From the IMG/VR virus record IMGVR_UViG_3300044614_002617, positions 1 to 64,000 of that record: a DNA stretch of 64,000 nucleotides; one strand, given 5' to 3'. The notes below the pieces were generated by a model. The model was not told the origin of the DNA, made no database searches, and was given only the letters and a program-made list of their open reading frames with translations. Below, piece after piece: positions 9,801 to 19,401 of this stretch (positions within the stretch are counted from its first letter, which is position 1; each line of letters begins with the position of its first letter). The position numbers and the translations under genes are program-made. This stretch comes from a virus.

Positions 9801-12800
9801 TAAGAACTGATAGCTCAATTAAACCAATCGGTGCGATTAGTATAACTACTGACAACCTAGATAGATATTCCAATATTTCTTTTAGATTACAGGACTTGTC
9901 AGTAACTCCTTTTGATAAATTTGTTGTGGAAATGGATTTGGATTCTGCCAACAAAACGATTGCTTTACCTTTGTATAAAAAAGCAATTATTTCTGATGAG
10001 CAACAAATCGCAGTTTCTGGCAAAGGTCAAAAATTTCAGTTTACTTTAAAAGATCCAGAAGATTTTGAAAAAGAGTTTTTTGATATTACAAGTCCATTTA
10101 GAGACTTTGATTTCAACGACTTTAAAGTAGTCGGTAAGTCTGTCGGTGTGTATAAGCTAGACAGTGCAAGTGCTGGCTCAAACGAGCCCGCTCTTGTGAT
10201 TCGTTCGACGTCTTTTGGTGGAACAAATAGAATTAAGTTGAATGTTCTTTATCCTCAAACGCCGTCAAAAGGCGATATTACAATTAGTCATTCAAATGTT
10301 TATGAAAATGAAGAGGTGCAGACAACCGTAGTTGCCGAAATGGCTTCGCAGGCTGTCATTCCTTCTACTATCTTTAATTCCGGTACATACACGGTTACCA
10401 ACCTATCTACGTCAAATAATCTTACAGATATCACGCTGTCTACTTTTCGACCATCAACTACGGCAGTTGCAAAGTTTGAATCACTTAGCCCTGCGTTTGG
10501 ATTTTCATTTGGAGCTAGGTCTGCTGGCTATCCCGGAGTATTGGGCAATAATATTGAGCTTGTCATTCAAGATAGTGGAAAGCTAGGGGCTACAGCCGAA
10601 CCAGTTGCAATGATTGCGCAATCTACCAAAAAAGTAATACTTGATCTAAAGGGTTCCACGCCTACCGCTGCTCAGTTGACCAGCGCATTGAGTGTTAGTA
10701 CATACTTAGAAACAGTTACGGAGATGATTGTTGGAAGCGTCCTGTCGCTTGTAAAAATTCCAAACACTTACGGATACGCACCCGAAGTCGCTGCAAAAAT
10801 CTCAAACCCATTTTTTACCATTTCTTTTAATCAAGTGGACTACAACCCACGCTTAAGGGGCGCTGCAGGAAATGGATGGTCATTTAAGTGTATTAGTACG
10901 GGTACAGGCACACCAACTGTATTTATTAACACTGCACAAAAACTAATCGAGATTAACCTAAGAGGCTCTAGTCTTCTGTTAACCGATTTGGAAAATCTAC
11001 TAAATGGCAGTTCCGGATTTAATTCCGAAGTAATGAAGGTGGAAGTTTCAAACGGAAGTCAATATTTAGCCCCTTTTGGCCCAACATTTTTTTCCGGCGG
11101 AGTAACTGCATCAAATACAATTTATACTTCCGACGGCGCTGACGAAACAAATGGCGTTTTTGATGGTTTGTATTTAACAAATAATTTGTTGCAAGTTACG
11201 GGTACGCAATCGGTAGTCTCTATGCCAATCGGAGTGTGGCCGATTGTAGACAAGCCAATGCCAGCAGAACTAACAATTAGAGTTCCTAATTACAATGGGT
11301 TAGCTTCAGCGGTTGCAATTGGCACTGTTTTTAATGCTGCCCACTATCAGCTTCAGTCTTTTGCCGTTGCGCCAAAAACCCTTAAAGATTTGGCAGACGC
11401 CATTAATGCGTATTTACCCGAAACTCCAGTAGCAACAGCATCTATTTTGGGCCTAGAGACAACGGACGCGCTTATGCCCGGCAGCCCTCAAGTGCCTAGA
11501 GCTTCTTATATTAACTATACAAATTTAAATTCTTTGCCAAGTGTTGTGAACAATCCAAATTCCGCTCTATTGTTCCACGCTTTTTGGGCAAATCGCTCAG
11601 AAGGCTGCTCTATTTATGATTATGATTTGTTGGGCAACGCTATTAAAACGGTTGTTCAGTCAAACGACGCAATGTTTCCAAGCGGAAATGCTATTTTGGG
11701 GACAGCCTATTCTTCGGTAGGCGAAGAAGTTTATTTGCTACCAACCAATACAGCTACTTTTAGTCGATGGGCAAACTTTGCTCCCGCTTCTTCGTTGCCC
11801 ATTCAGGCAGACGTTGTGCGCGCTGAAGGCGCAACTAAGGTGCAAATCTCTTCAAAACTTCGTGGTACAAAGGGCGCCGTATATCCAAAAAGCACCTTAG
11901 CAAATAACTACAAGACAGCCACCCTTGAAGCTGCTTCTGCAGAAAACGGTTCTGCTTATTTCCCTCTATTGGTTTCTCAAACCAAACAATTACCCAAAGG
12001 GTCAGTTGTAAAAGTAACCAATGCACTTGTTTCTGATTTGCTAAGACCGTTTAGGGTTGTGTCTCCATTGGCAAACCTAACTCCGGCTAATACCGCAAAT
12101 GAAAAAACTTGGTTTAGAACTGGAACAAACATTATTTATGAACAAGCGAGCTCTACTCGCGGAAGATTGTATTTCCTCAGGCATGGCCAGTCTGTTACAA
12201 TCGGAAGTGTTTCCGTAACAGACACTGAGCCGTTGACCCCCGGAACAACGATTGATGTTATTTATAATACTCCATCAGTTGGTCTTGCTACAGTTTCTTG
12301 TTCAGCCGGCACCCTATCCGCACGAATTGGCGATATGATGTACGTGCGTTCTGCTGCATTTCCGAGTGAATTGAACTGCCCTCCGCTTGACTCAGGTCGT
12401 TGCATGAGCAGCAGTTTGTATGACAACCCGTATGGACTTACGGGCTATCCGGGCTATCCAGTTGTGCAGGTTAACAGCTCCACAGAAGTTGTAGTGATGG
12501 CGCCTAATCTAACACAAGATCATACAGGATTACCTTTGGCTGCAAGCACTGATTTGGTTTTTGTACCCAGTGTTTATGCAGAAAAAAATATTAAAACAAA
12601 TTACAAAGCTGGCCCTCAAGGGGTTGAAGTCTTGGGCAGTGTTGCTACACAGGGAACATCGGCGCAAGCTATTTCGGGTGTTTATTCTTATGGAATTGTT
12701 AAAAAGCTGTCAGATGGCTTTTCTGCTTTGATACTCTCTAATACATCAGATGGCGTTTCTGCTCCGGATCGGCCAAATGACACAATGCTTCTTGCTGAGT

Positions 12801-13888
12801 GCGGTGCTAATACAGATGACTATGTGTTTTTAAATGGCTTTGGACAAGGAGTTGATGGACAATATCAGCTCGTCGCTCATGATGGAAAAAATACAGCTAT
12901 TCTTTATAATCCAATTCTTCCAATTCAGGACGTTGTGCAAGACACTGCAACTCGTTCAAATGATATAGGAAAAAATTGGTGGGGCAGGGAGTTGCAGGTA
13001 ATCGACAACGATCCCGCCGACTATACAATTGACCCTCGTCCAGTGCGCGTTGTTGATGCTGAGTCGGTACTGCCTGGATGTAAACTATCGGTCGCTTCCG
13101 CTGCAGAGGGCACAAGCAATTGGTTTCCGCAGGCACTCGTTGGAATTTGGACTATAACAGAAATTGGTTTTTATGGGTCTTCGGCTAATATTTGTTCATA
13201 TATTGAATTTGATATGCCAACAGGTGCCCCCGCCGCAGCACAGTTAATTACAATTGCCGCTGCAAACGAAGAGAATATTGGATTTTTGGAAAAAGAACCG
13301 TTTTCTGGGTTTAGACTTGTGCAAGGATGGGCAATTGACCCTAAAAACGAAGAAAACGCTCAGGTTTATCTAACTCCAGCTAAATCTTATCAAAAAATTT
13401 CAAATTACTTGGGCTCAGAGATTGAATGTGTGCATAAGTTGGGTTACGAAACGGTTCCAAAAACTGGAATCGACGGATATAAGATTTTTGGTGGCTTGAT
13501 TCGAGAAGCGCAAAGAACCGTTGACGGTGTTCCGACATCAATCACTAGATATCCCGGAATTAAATCCACAGGTACAGACGTATCAATTTTGCCTCCAATT
13601 CCGCGTTCCGTTTCAGTTTCTTTCCGAGTTCGTGCTCGCGACGGTATTTCAATTAACACAATTGCTGCGGTTGTTCGTTCGGCGGTTGTTTCTTTTGTTG
13701 GAAGTTTGGGAATTGGTCAGTCGGTCATATTGTCTGAGCTCATTGGCCTAGTACAAGATATCCCCGGCGTGGTTTCTGTAGAAATTATTGAAACTCTACC
13801 ATTTGCAGTTGACGGACGCATTCCGGTCGCAGATAATGAAAAGGCCGTGGTAATAGACTCAGAAAATAACATTCTTGTTGGGCAATAA
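6890..13888 (+). CDS. Giant baseplate J-like protein
   Basis: GTG start at 6890 follows GAGGAG. The 2332-residue protein has the Baseplate_J signature near residues 200-310: a GVIGNV turn, then a NGFDTESDASLRQR motif and an LARGT motif. The final 95 residues also match the family end (a segment with IGQSVILSEL followed by a PGVVSVEI strand). J-like proteins (T4 gp6, P2 gpJ, Mu gp47) form the wedge ring around the hub. Family members are usually about 300-500 residues. Here roughly 1,900 residues lie between the two conserved parts, rich in Ser/Thr/Asn and beta-strand-like sequence, as in appended carbohydrate-binding or fibre modules. No internal frameshift was seen. J assignment is strong; the role of the insert is unknown. 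Confidence 0.88.
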   Translation: MTVTIKSKEQLLGTWVRRIKNNTDITDFQPGGALVTLMEAVAQQVYQAQLSVLKVLEVTEVDNLTDKRLDDLAESLKIPNGQGGVGRQAALQATGSVVISSGFKKISTRAYAGKPAPYAGSKTLYVQDASEMFAKTPTNGKIYIGRNTVDSFEGPISYSSISSTGTYWIINLVDPLTKDHPYTDEIVLAQGGDRNINASTTVQVPAYSDAPAIQFTTDAAVVLPDGEDLVTVPVTCTQFGVIGNVASGAITEFSSEPFAGATVINKQPFVNGFDTESDASLRQRIKDYPNTLARGTVGAINSALLSVVDADTKKKVVSASVIRPLEKGEPTTVYIDDGSLLEPVFLGQDYELLLAKASGLEQSFRTAQAPVTPAVVTGAQSAPYVLQAGMSITFLIDNIPYVYTITPSNYKDLTAATAYEVVRDLNSDAEGILDFRVIENGTKIVAIDRTNAAEEIRVISGQLQAALGFPTIAQRPIYLYKNGILQSFKGKTATISSNPFSNWSITGAPYTGLEVVIDGVSVDVADITNADFLSRFGVAMTAATAENWREVLQAKIPGVTVIFQDNRFIISSNKENNSSSEVTISAGTWIGPASVFSTELEERTSVGASKDYTFNRYTGDIRFVSRLQAGDIVEIASVNTRAFIKSTTTSTGLYDLSNDYPGFGQSKFIVAIDGDVNVKTTGSVTNGLIEVTNIDLNDLTVSLKDYLGNGLFINTEIDDYIYLTAIKESETTPLAGFSSFSDEAVGFYRIKKIVRGTSPANSDTIVVEVSSYQAASAFILGDKYDTAYLGAPTFKLFSSTVVPQVVSLIPTAAAIVEEVANQINEQIVGGVAERSTGQYFFLRTNTYTGGQISIIATFGKANNLFTSASGSNLQSHVGSSSSLYLDGGFPVVTETVLPSQPADGYAARDYLKVTPNYTEITQTTVNPIVQAASVVADYPVGFQETWVTGKLSGWTGRVYNTETTAPFEGFLRTDSSIKPIGAISITTDNLDRYSNISFRLQDLSVTPFDKFVVEMDLDSANKTIALPLYKKAIISDEQQIAVSGKGQKFQFTLKDPEDFEKEFFDITSPFRDFDFNDFKVVGKSVGVYKLDSASAGSNEPALVIRSTSFGGTNRIKLNVLYPQTPSKGDITISHSNVYENEEVQTTVVAEMASQAVIPSTIFNSGTYTVTNLSTSNNLTDITLSTFRPSTTAVAKFESLSPAFGFSFGARSAGYPGVLGNNIELVIQDSGKLGATAEPVAMIAQSTKKVILDLKGSTPTAAQLTSALSVSTYLETVTEMIVGSVLSLVKIPNTYGYAPEVAAKISNPFFTISFNQVDYNPRLRGAAGNGWSFKCISTGTGTPTVFINTAQKLIEINLRGSSLLLTDLENLLNGSSGFNSEVMKVEVSNGSQYLAPFGPTFFSGGVTASNTIYTSDGADETNGVFDGLYLTNNLLQVTGTQSVVSMPIGVWPIVDKPMPAELTIRVPNYNGLASAVAIGTVFNAAHYQLQSFAVAPKTLKDLADAINAYLPETPVATASILGLETTDALMPGSPQVPRASYINYTNLNSLPSVVNNPNSALLFHAFWANRSEGCSIYDYDLLGNAIKTVVQSNDAMFPSGNAILGTAYSSVGEEVYLLPTNTATFSRWANFAPASSLPIQADVVRAEGATKVQISSKLRGTKGAVYPKSTLANNYKTATLEAASAENGSAYFPLLVSQTKQLPKGSVVKVTNALVSDLLRPFRVVSPLANLTPANTANEKTWFRTGTNIIYEQASSTRGRLYFLRHGQSVTIGSVSVTDTEPLTPGTTIDVIYNTPSVGLATVSCSAGTLSARIGDMMYVRSAAFPSELNCPPLDSGRCMSSSLYDNPYGLTGYPGYPVVQVNSSTEVVVMAPNLTQDHTGLPLAASTDLVFVPSVYAEKNIKTNYKAGPQGVEVLGSVATQGTSAQAISGVYSYGIVKKLSDGFSALILSNTSDGVSAPDRPNDTMLLAECGANTDDYVFLNGFGQGVDGQYQLVAHDGKNTAILYNPILPIQDVVQDTATRSNDIGKNWWGRELQVIDNDPADYTIDPRPVRVVDAESVLPGCKLSVASAAEGTSNWFPQALVGIWTITEIGFYGSSANICSYIEFDMPTGAPAAAQLITIAAANEENIGFLEKEPFSGFRLVQGWAIDPKNEENAQVYLTPAKSYQKISNYLGSEIECVHKLGYETVPKTGIDGYKIFGGLIREAQRTVDGVPTSITRYPGIKSTGTDVSILPPIPRSVSVSFRVRARDGISINTIAAVVRSAVVSFVGSLGIGQSVILSELIGLVQDIPGVVSVEIIETLPFAVDGRIPVADNEKAVVIDSENNILVGQ

Positions 13889-13889
13889 C

Positions 13890-16421
13890 ATGTCAAATAT
13901 TCGTCAATATTTACCATTAATTGCAAAACCAAACAAAGAACAAGCACCTAGGCTAAATGCTTTGATAGACGGCGTCGATGATATTGTCAGCCATCTTGAA
14001 AATTACACAGAATATGCGCAAAATCAGTTTTTCTTCACAACGGCTGATGCTGAGTATGTTTTTAAGCTTGCGGCTCGTAATGGTTTTTATCTACCTAGAG
14101 ATGCCGGCCTAAATATTGAGGGCCTTAAGCCGCTTGCCCCCTTGATGATTAATCAGCCAAAGACTTCGTTAGAGATTCTCTTGCGAGTTTTAGAGATTTA
14201 TTTTTCTCAAACCCTTACTAGGCCAAGCGTTATTTCTGCTCAAGCTGAACCGTATCGTCTCAAGGAAAAAGACGATTTAATCATAAAGACAAGAGATGCG
14301 GAACATCGCTTAACTATTGATAAAACTATGTTTTCTAATATCAAAAACGTATCTGCTTCGGAATTGGCAACTTATATAAATTCTGTACAAGATCACTATA
14401 TTGCAACTGTTTTTTACGATAGAACCGCAGAAAAAAACAAGATTCGCTTGATGCCAAGCGGCTCTGGCCTCAACGAAATTATTCAGGTTACCGGCGGCAC
14501 TCTTCAAAATCTTTTACTTTTTCCAAATGTTATTCCAACTACAAACTCATTTCAAACTCGATGGTTTGTTTCTAAGATAGCCGATCATTCAGACATAGTG
14601 ACTTTTACATATATGGATGGGCCTCCACCTTCAACGCATTTAGCAAAAGTAGGCGATATTGTTACTATTAGAGGTCAGTTTGATGTAGGTGCGTCTGGAG
14701 CTGTTCAGGTGCCAGTTCAAGATATCTTTGGAAACGACGTAATCGACAATAATGGCAACTTGGTAACAATATTAATTTATTTAATTGAAGGCAATTATTC
14801 TGTACTAAACGGCACCCACGAAATTATTGAGGTTGGGTATAACTACTTTAAAATCAGAAACAAATACTTAAGATTGCCTAACAGCAATAACGGAGAAATC
14901 GTACAACTCTCCACGAGAGATGTTATTTTTACAGAAAACACGCCACACAGAGTCTACGATCAGGAAACATTTTCGTATATTACAGAAATGACGGACGATG
15001 AGCTAAACGTCACTGTTCCGGCAGTTCCTCCAATTGTAAAACGATTTTTGCAAGGCGCTTGGCATGCCTATGGCGCAAGATATTTGGTTAATGACTTTAC
15101 AAGAAACACTGTAAGAATTGATATTTTCTCAAGTGTCCAGATACCTCCACAAGGGGTCAGTTTTGTTTTAGATTCTGGATTATTTGCGGCAAATTATGCT
15201 CAAAAAAAATACAAGATACTAAACACTAACCCCTCCAATGGGATTGTAACGCTGGATACTTCGGATGAATACGGAGTCTTACCGTATACAACCCCTGCCC
15301 TTATCGGCAAAAACAACCCATTTTTTTGCGACTTAGAATCAAATACCGTTGAGGTGGATTTTAATTATCGGCATGGGTTGGTTGTGGGCTCAGAGATAGT
15401 GATTAATGCCGCTGCGATAAATCCAGAAAGCAACATAAATATAAACGGCTCTTGGGTAGTCGATAAGGTTTTGTCTGATACAAAAATTTCTTTTAAATTA
15501 AACGAGAAAAACATAGCACCCCCATCAAGTAGTGCAGCTGTTTTGTTTTCTTTAGGGGATAAGAAATATCGTTTACAATTTCCTTCTGCCATGACTCTTA
15601 ATTTATCAAAGATAAACGTAATTGGTAAAAAATTTAAGCTATATGAAGACGGTACAGCAAATGTTTTTAATACATACGCTTGGCAAAAATTAAAAACCAG
15701 ATACCTTATAGTAACTAGCGTAGGCGCAACGAGCATAGAGTTTGAGGTAATGGAAAATTGGTCTGTTGTGCCAAATGAACTTATTGCTGCAAATGTAAGA
15801 ATACAAACAACTCAGACCAACTGGGGAGAAGACAACTCTTCTTATTATTTCGACAAATCTGCCGCCCGAAACCAAGAAGTTTTTATAAACGGCCTGATAA
15901 TGACAATTGCTGACTACATTAAGCCAAACAGTCCTTTGTATTTAGGTTCTTATTTGTATGACCCTCAAGGGAAGGTTAATAGATACTTGCCCAGCGCAAT
16001 TGGAACTATTAGCCAAGCCCCTGTTTTGAGAGGCGAAAGCGGAGTTTTGGTAACCGTTGACTCAGCAGCTGAGTTTAATCAAAATGGCGGATATGTCGTA
16101 TTTGAGTATGGAACGGCAGTTCAAGAAGGGCCAGTTCCTTACATAACTCTTTCGGGAGGCCAGATTGTTATTGATCCTGCTTATGTTTTTAAAAAAACAC
16201 ACTCAAAGGGAGCTACCGTTAGGCAGGTGGAAATCCTAGAGCCGTTTATACCATCCACTAACGGCTTAATGTTTCAGCCATTTTTGACGGGAACGTCAAA
16301 AGCAAGAGACAGTTTTTTTGAAATTATCAAAACGATAATTTCCGCTGGAGTTTTTGTTACAGACGATGTATTGTATCCAAAGCTGCGATTTGCTGACGAA
16401 AGTATTGAGCCATACAAGTAG
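13890..16421 (+). CDS. Large baseplate-associated protein downstream of J
   Basis: A TTG start at 13875 is possible, but ATG 13890, one base after the J stop, is the simpler start (protein begins MSNIRQYLPL). About 843 residues. The N-terminal ~110 residues are helical and contain a region (about 75-110) with aligned hydrophobics leading to LEILLRVLEIYFS, as in tail protein I or gp53-like components that follow J in many phages. The remainder is beta-rich with repeated strand-turn units. Order suggests a wedge or fibre-attachment component. No family was recognised with certainty. Confidence 0.5.
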   Translation: MSNIRQYLPLIAKPNKEQAPRLNALIDGVDDIVSHLENYTEYAQNQFFFTTADAEYVFKLAARNGFYLPRDAGLNIEGLKPLAPLMINQPKTSLEILLRVLEIYFSQTLTRPSVISAQAEPYRLKEKDDLIIKTRDAEHRLTIDKTMFSNIKNVSASELATYINSVQDHYIATVFYDRTAEKNKIRLMPSGSGLNEIIQVTGGTLQNLLLFPNVIPTTNSFQTRWFVSKIADHSDIVTFTYMDGPPPSTHLAKVGDIVTIRGQFDVGASGAVQVPVQDIFGNDVIDNNGNLVTILIYLIEGNYSVLNGTHEIIEVGYNYFKIRNKYLRLPNSNNGEIVQLSTRDVIFTENTPHRVYDQETFSYITEMTDDELNVTVPAVPPIVKRFLQGAWHAYGARYLVNDFTRNTVRIDIFSSVQIPPQGVSFVLDSGLFAANYAQKKYKILNTNPSNGIVTLDTSDEYGVLPYTTPALIGKNNPFFCDLESNTVEVDFNYRHGLVVGSEIVINAAAINPESNININGSWVVDKVLSDTKISFKLNEKNIAPPSSSAAVLFSLGDKKYRLQFPSAMTLNLSKINVIGKKFKLYEDGTANVFNTYAWQKLKTRYLIVTSVGATSIEFEVMENWSVVPNELIAANVRIQTTQTNWGEDNSSYYFDKSAARNQEVFINGLIMTIADYIKPNSPLYLGSYLYDPQGKVNRYLPSAIGTISQAPVLRGESGVLVTVDSAAEFNQNGGYVVFEYGTAVQEGPVPYITLSGGQIVIDPAYVFKKTHSKGATVRQVEILEPFIPSTNGLMFQPFLTGTSKARDSFFEIIKTIISAGVFVTDDVLYPKLRFADESIEPYK

Positions 16422-16453
16422 TAAAATCGCTGTATTAAGCAAGAGGAGCTAAA

Positions 16454-18928
16454 ATGTCAGTTCAGTCAAGAGTCAATTGGTTGGGTGGTCAACGCATTGA
16501 TCTTCCTGATTTGTTAGCAATTGATTCGTATATTGTAAATGACATTCGCAATTTGCTTATGTCGCTCACTGGCGGTGCTTCGTTTGTTGCAAGCGGATTG
16601 GAAGTAACCGAGTGGGCTGGCTTGTCCGTTAGTGTTAAAGTTTCGGATTGTTTGGTTTTTTGTCCAAGCAATGCTATTGCCCCCTTTTATAAAGGGCTTC
16701 CCGGAGACGCAAATCTTACAATTTCTCTTCAGTCAAACTCCGAAATCTTTTTAGAACTTGTGCTAGAGACTTCAACCAGCGGAGCTGTCTCAAAAGGTTT
16801 TTGGGATTCTCTAGCAATTACTCCAGATTCCGCAGCGGGCTCAGAATATGTAGAAACAGTCGATGCACAAAAAATCGTTGTTCCTAAATTAGTTCAAAGG
16901 TTTGGCGGATTTACCCCAAATTCCATTAAAATTGCAAAAATTAAAACAGGCGCTTCAGACATTACTGAAGTAACTGATTCGCGAGAGTTGTTTTTTAGAT
17001 TGGGCGCAGGAGGCTCTGTACCCAACCCATCGTATACTTTTCCATGGGACTCCACCTCGCGACAAGAGCCGCCTCAGAAATCAGAAATTGCTTCTCGATT
17101 GGCTCCAACCGATCCAGCATCTATTTATTATTCTAGTACCACAGACGGAACCATCCTGAACGACAAGGGACTAAAGACGTTCAAAGATTGGCTAAACGCA
17201 ATGATGTCCGTCTTGCGTGAAATTAAAGGCACACCGACTTGGTATCAAGATGCTGGAAGTTCGGTTGGCTTTCCGCTTAATCTATCTCTTTTGTCGTTGT
17301 TTTTTGATTCCACCGCTGGCCATTCAATTCTAGCGATCCCCTCAGCCACTATTTTTTGGGGCTCCACAACGGGAATTTTGGGCAACAGACTTCATAGCGA
17401 TGGAACGTCTACAGTTCAGTGGCAAGCCAACTATGGATACACTCTTAGGTGGCAGCTGGGCGGAACATATTCATCTAACCGTATTTACGACAATGTTAAG
17501 TTTACATCTCCGGAAATTGATGAGGGGGATGCTCTTTATCTAGCACTACAAAGAAATGTTCGCCTAACTGAAACCCCTGTTTTGTGGCGTCCGACCATTT
17601 CTCCGGGAGGCGGCCTAGACTCTGATAAATCCGTTGAAGGAAACGGTTTGTTTATTGGTGTCGCAGTTGGCGATTATATTAAAAAAGAATCGGAAGGGAT
17701 TCTTTCGTATTATAAAGTTACCAAGCTATACGACGGCACAACAGTTGTAGATACAGAAGGTTTCGTAGCGGGTCTTGCTGTAAGAGCGGTGGAGTTGGAT
17801 CGAACCATTCCCACTCAGTCTACCGAGCAATACAGATACTTTAGGTCTAGGTATTCAAATGTTGATTTGTATGTCCGAGGCTCAAATGACGTACCGCCAA
17901 ATGACGTCGATTGGTACTGGCTTGGTCGAAGAACTGGCTCTAGTTTTTATTTTAGAGATTACGGCAATCTTTCTCAAGGCGAAGAAATTGAAATCGTAGA
18001 TCCCGGAGCTACAGACGAAAGTCAGAACGATTTCGGAGTAGAGCCTATTTTGGTGCTACATCCAGATGTAGCCTATAAATCAAACACATTGGGATTCGCT
18101 CCTAATCCAGATTTGTCCACCCCCGCTGACGGATTGTTTTTAACTTTTTATAAAAGAAAATCAAACAATAGAGTTAATTCTGACTCTGCACAAAATCCAA
18201 CTATTTTTTCTTATGAGCTGAGCACTGCGGCTGTTTTAAATACAGATCAAGAACTCTGGGTAAAAATTTCAGATCTATATTCCGCCGCTCCATACTCTTT
18301 AACCGCCGGCGATGTGACAGATGTTACAGCAACAAACGTCTATCAGGTTAGAGATGCCACAGACTCTCCTTTAAGAAACTACGACAACCGCCAAGTCTTT
18401 ATGCTTGCTAAGCAAGTAACTATTGGCTCGGCTTCTTACGTTGTTTTCTTTGATGGAACTGTTGTGGGAGCCAAGGGTCGTGCTACTCCACAAAGACTTC
18501 AGATAGAAAATGTTTGGATTCATGACACAGAAATTGATGTAACAACGACTGCAACTCCTGCCCGTCTATTTGAAAATGCAAATTCAATTAAGATTGGTCA
18601 ACCCAGTAGTGTTACTCGAATTGAGGGCGCTCAGTCCGTCAAAAGAGCAAATGTTTCAGGTGTTTATACGGTTCAATCGACAGATCATATTCTTTCTGTT
18701 GACACCTCCTCCGCAGCTGCTACATTAACACTACCGGCTATTAGCACTGTAGGAGATGGTCATACTGTGATTGTAAAGGATAAATCAAATAATTCTTATA
18801 CAAATACAATTACACTTGCCCCCAGTGGTGGTAATACTGTAGACGGTCAACTTTCTCTCGTGATGCAATCAGACGGCGCGTCTTTTGTTCTTGTGGCTAA
18901 CGCAGCCGGAGACTGGGAACTTATGTAA
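16454..18928 (+). CDS. Probable tail fibre / baseplate fibre protein
   Basis: ATG 16454 follows an AGAGGAG site. The 824-residue protein opens with a segment (SVQSRVNWLGGQRIDLPDL) like the N-termini of phage fibres that attach to the baseplate. The last ~90 residues (about 735-824) have a strand-rich tip of the type ending in DGASFVLVANAAGDWELM, including a LTLPAIS strand and a DGHTVIVKD turn, seen in many fibre tips. Likely contacts the host surface. A TAAAAT box at 16422-16427 precedes it but without a good -35. Confidence 0.65.
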   Translation: MSVQSRVNWLGGQRIDLPDLLAIDSYIVNDIRNLLMSLTGGASFVASGLEVTEWAGLSVSVKVSDCLVFCPSNAIAPFYKGLPGDANLTISLQSNSEIFLELVLETSTSGAVSKGFWDSLAITPDSAAGSEYVETVDAQKIVVPKLVQRFGGFTPNSIKIAKIKTGASDITEVTDSRELFFRLGAGGSVPNPSYTFPWDSTSRQEPPQKSEIASRLAPTDPASIYYSSTTDGTILNDKGLKTFKDWLNAMMSVLREIKGTPTWYQDAGSSVGFPLNLSLLSLFFDSTAGHSILAIPSATIFWGSTTGILGNRLHSDGTSTVQWQANYGYTLRWQLGGTYSSNRIYDNVKFTSPEIDEGDALYLALQRNVRLTETPVLWRPTISPGGGLDSDKSVEGNGLFIGVAVGDYIKKESEGILSYYKVTKLYDGTTVVDTEGFVAGLAVRAVELDRTIPTQSTEQYRYFRSRYSNVDLYVRGSNDVPPNDVDWYWLGRRTGSSFYFRDYGNLSQGEEIEIVDPGATDESQNDFGVEPILVLHPDVAYKSNTLGFAPNPDLSTPADGLFLTFYKRKSNNRVNSDSAQNPTIFSYELSTAAVLNTDQELWVKISDLYSAAPYSLTAGDVTDVTATNVYQVRDATDSPLRNYDNRQVFMLAKQVTIGSASYVVFFDGTVVGAKGRATPQRLQIENVWIHDTEIDVTTTATPARLFENANSIKIGQPSSVTRIEGAQSVKRANVSGVYTVQSTDHILSVDTSSAAATLTLPAISTVGDGHTVIVKDKSNNSYTNTITLAPSGGNTVDGQLSLVMQSDGASFVLVANAAGDWELM

Positions 18929-18940
18929 GGAGTTATCTTT

Positions 18941-19357
18941 ATGGGTAAAATTATTGATTTAAATGGAAAAATTAGACGAAAGACGCTTGCTTCAATAGTT
19001 CGCAAAGAAACCTTGGGCGTAGATCTTACTCAAAATCAAATATACAAACTAAGAGTCGGCACTGCACTTTGGTTTGACGCAGACGACGCTATTGTCGCTA
19101 TACAAAAGAACGGCGAAGACTTTAAGGTATTACTTTGTCCGATAAACAGAGATTTATTGGAAGCACGTTGGGATACGTTTGGGCGTTTGGCGTGGTTTTG
19201 GCTTCGTCACATTAAACTTAAGAGAGTTGGCAAGCACAGAGCTTCCTCGGATGAGTTTAAGATACTACTTCAAAGGACTTCCGGAGTTGACGCAGAGATT
19301 GAGTTTGTGAGAACATTACCTCAACTTCCGGAAATCAATCCGGCTTATTCGATGTAG
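18941..19357 (+). CDS. Hypothetical protein
   Basis: Starts 12 bases after the fibre gene, with TAAGGAG at 18926-18932 as a good ribosome binding site. The 138-residue protein is basic in its C-terminal half (RHIKLKRVGKHRASS region) and has a small beta-rich N-terminal part. No family recognised. Close spacing suggests co-transcription with the baseplate and fibre genes, so a virion or assembly role is possible but unproven. Confidence 0.6.
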   Translation: MGKIIDLNGKIRRKTLASIVRKETLGVDLTQNQIYKLRVGTALWFDADDAIVAIQKNGEDFKVLLCPINRDLLEARWDTFGRLAWFWLRHIKLKRVGKHRASSDEFKILLQRTSGVDAEIEFVRTLPQLPEINPAYSM

Positions 19358-19375
19358 GTACTAAGAAAGGATTCG

Positions 19376-19394
19376 GTACATATTTAATATGTAC
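19376..19394. promoter_or_regulatory. Perfect inverted repeat upstream of 19402
   Basis: GTACATAT at 19376-19383 and ATATGTAC at 19387-19394 are perfect inverted repeats with a three-base TTA centre, ending seven bases before the next start codon. The start lacks a clear Shine-Dalgarno site. It may be an operator or an RNA hairpin that limits translation. There is no T-run after it, so it does not look like an intrinsic terminator. Confidence 0.4.
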
Positions 19395-19401
19395 TAAAAA
19401 T

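Noticed and set aside
16422-16427. TAAAAT promoter before 16454
   Set aside because: The -35 region (AAAGTA) is poor, and no TGn extension is present.
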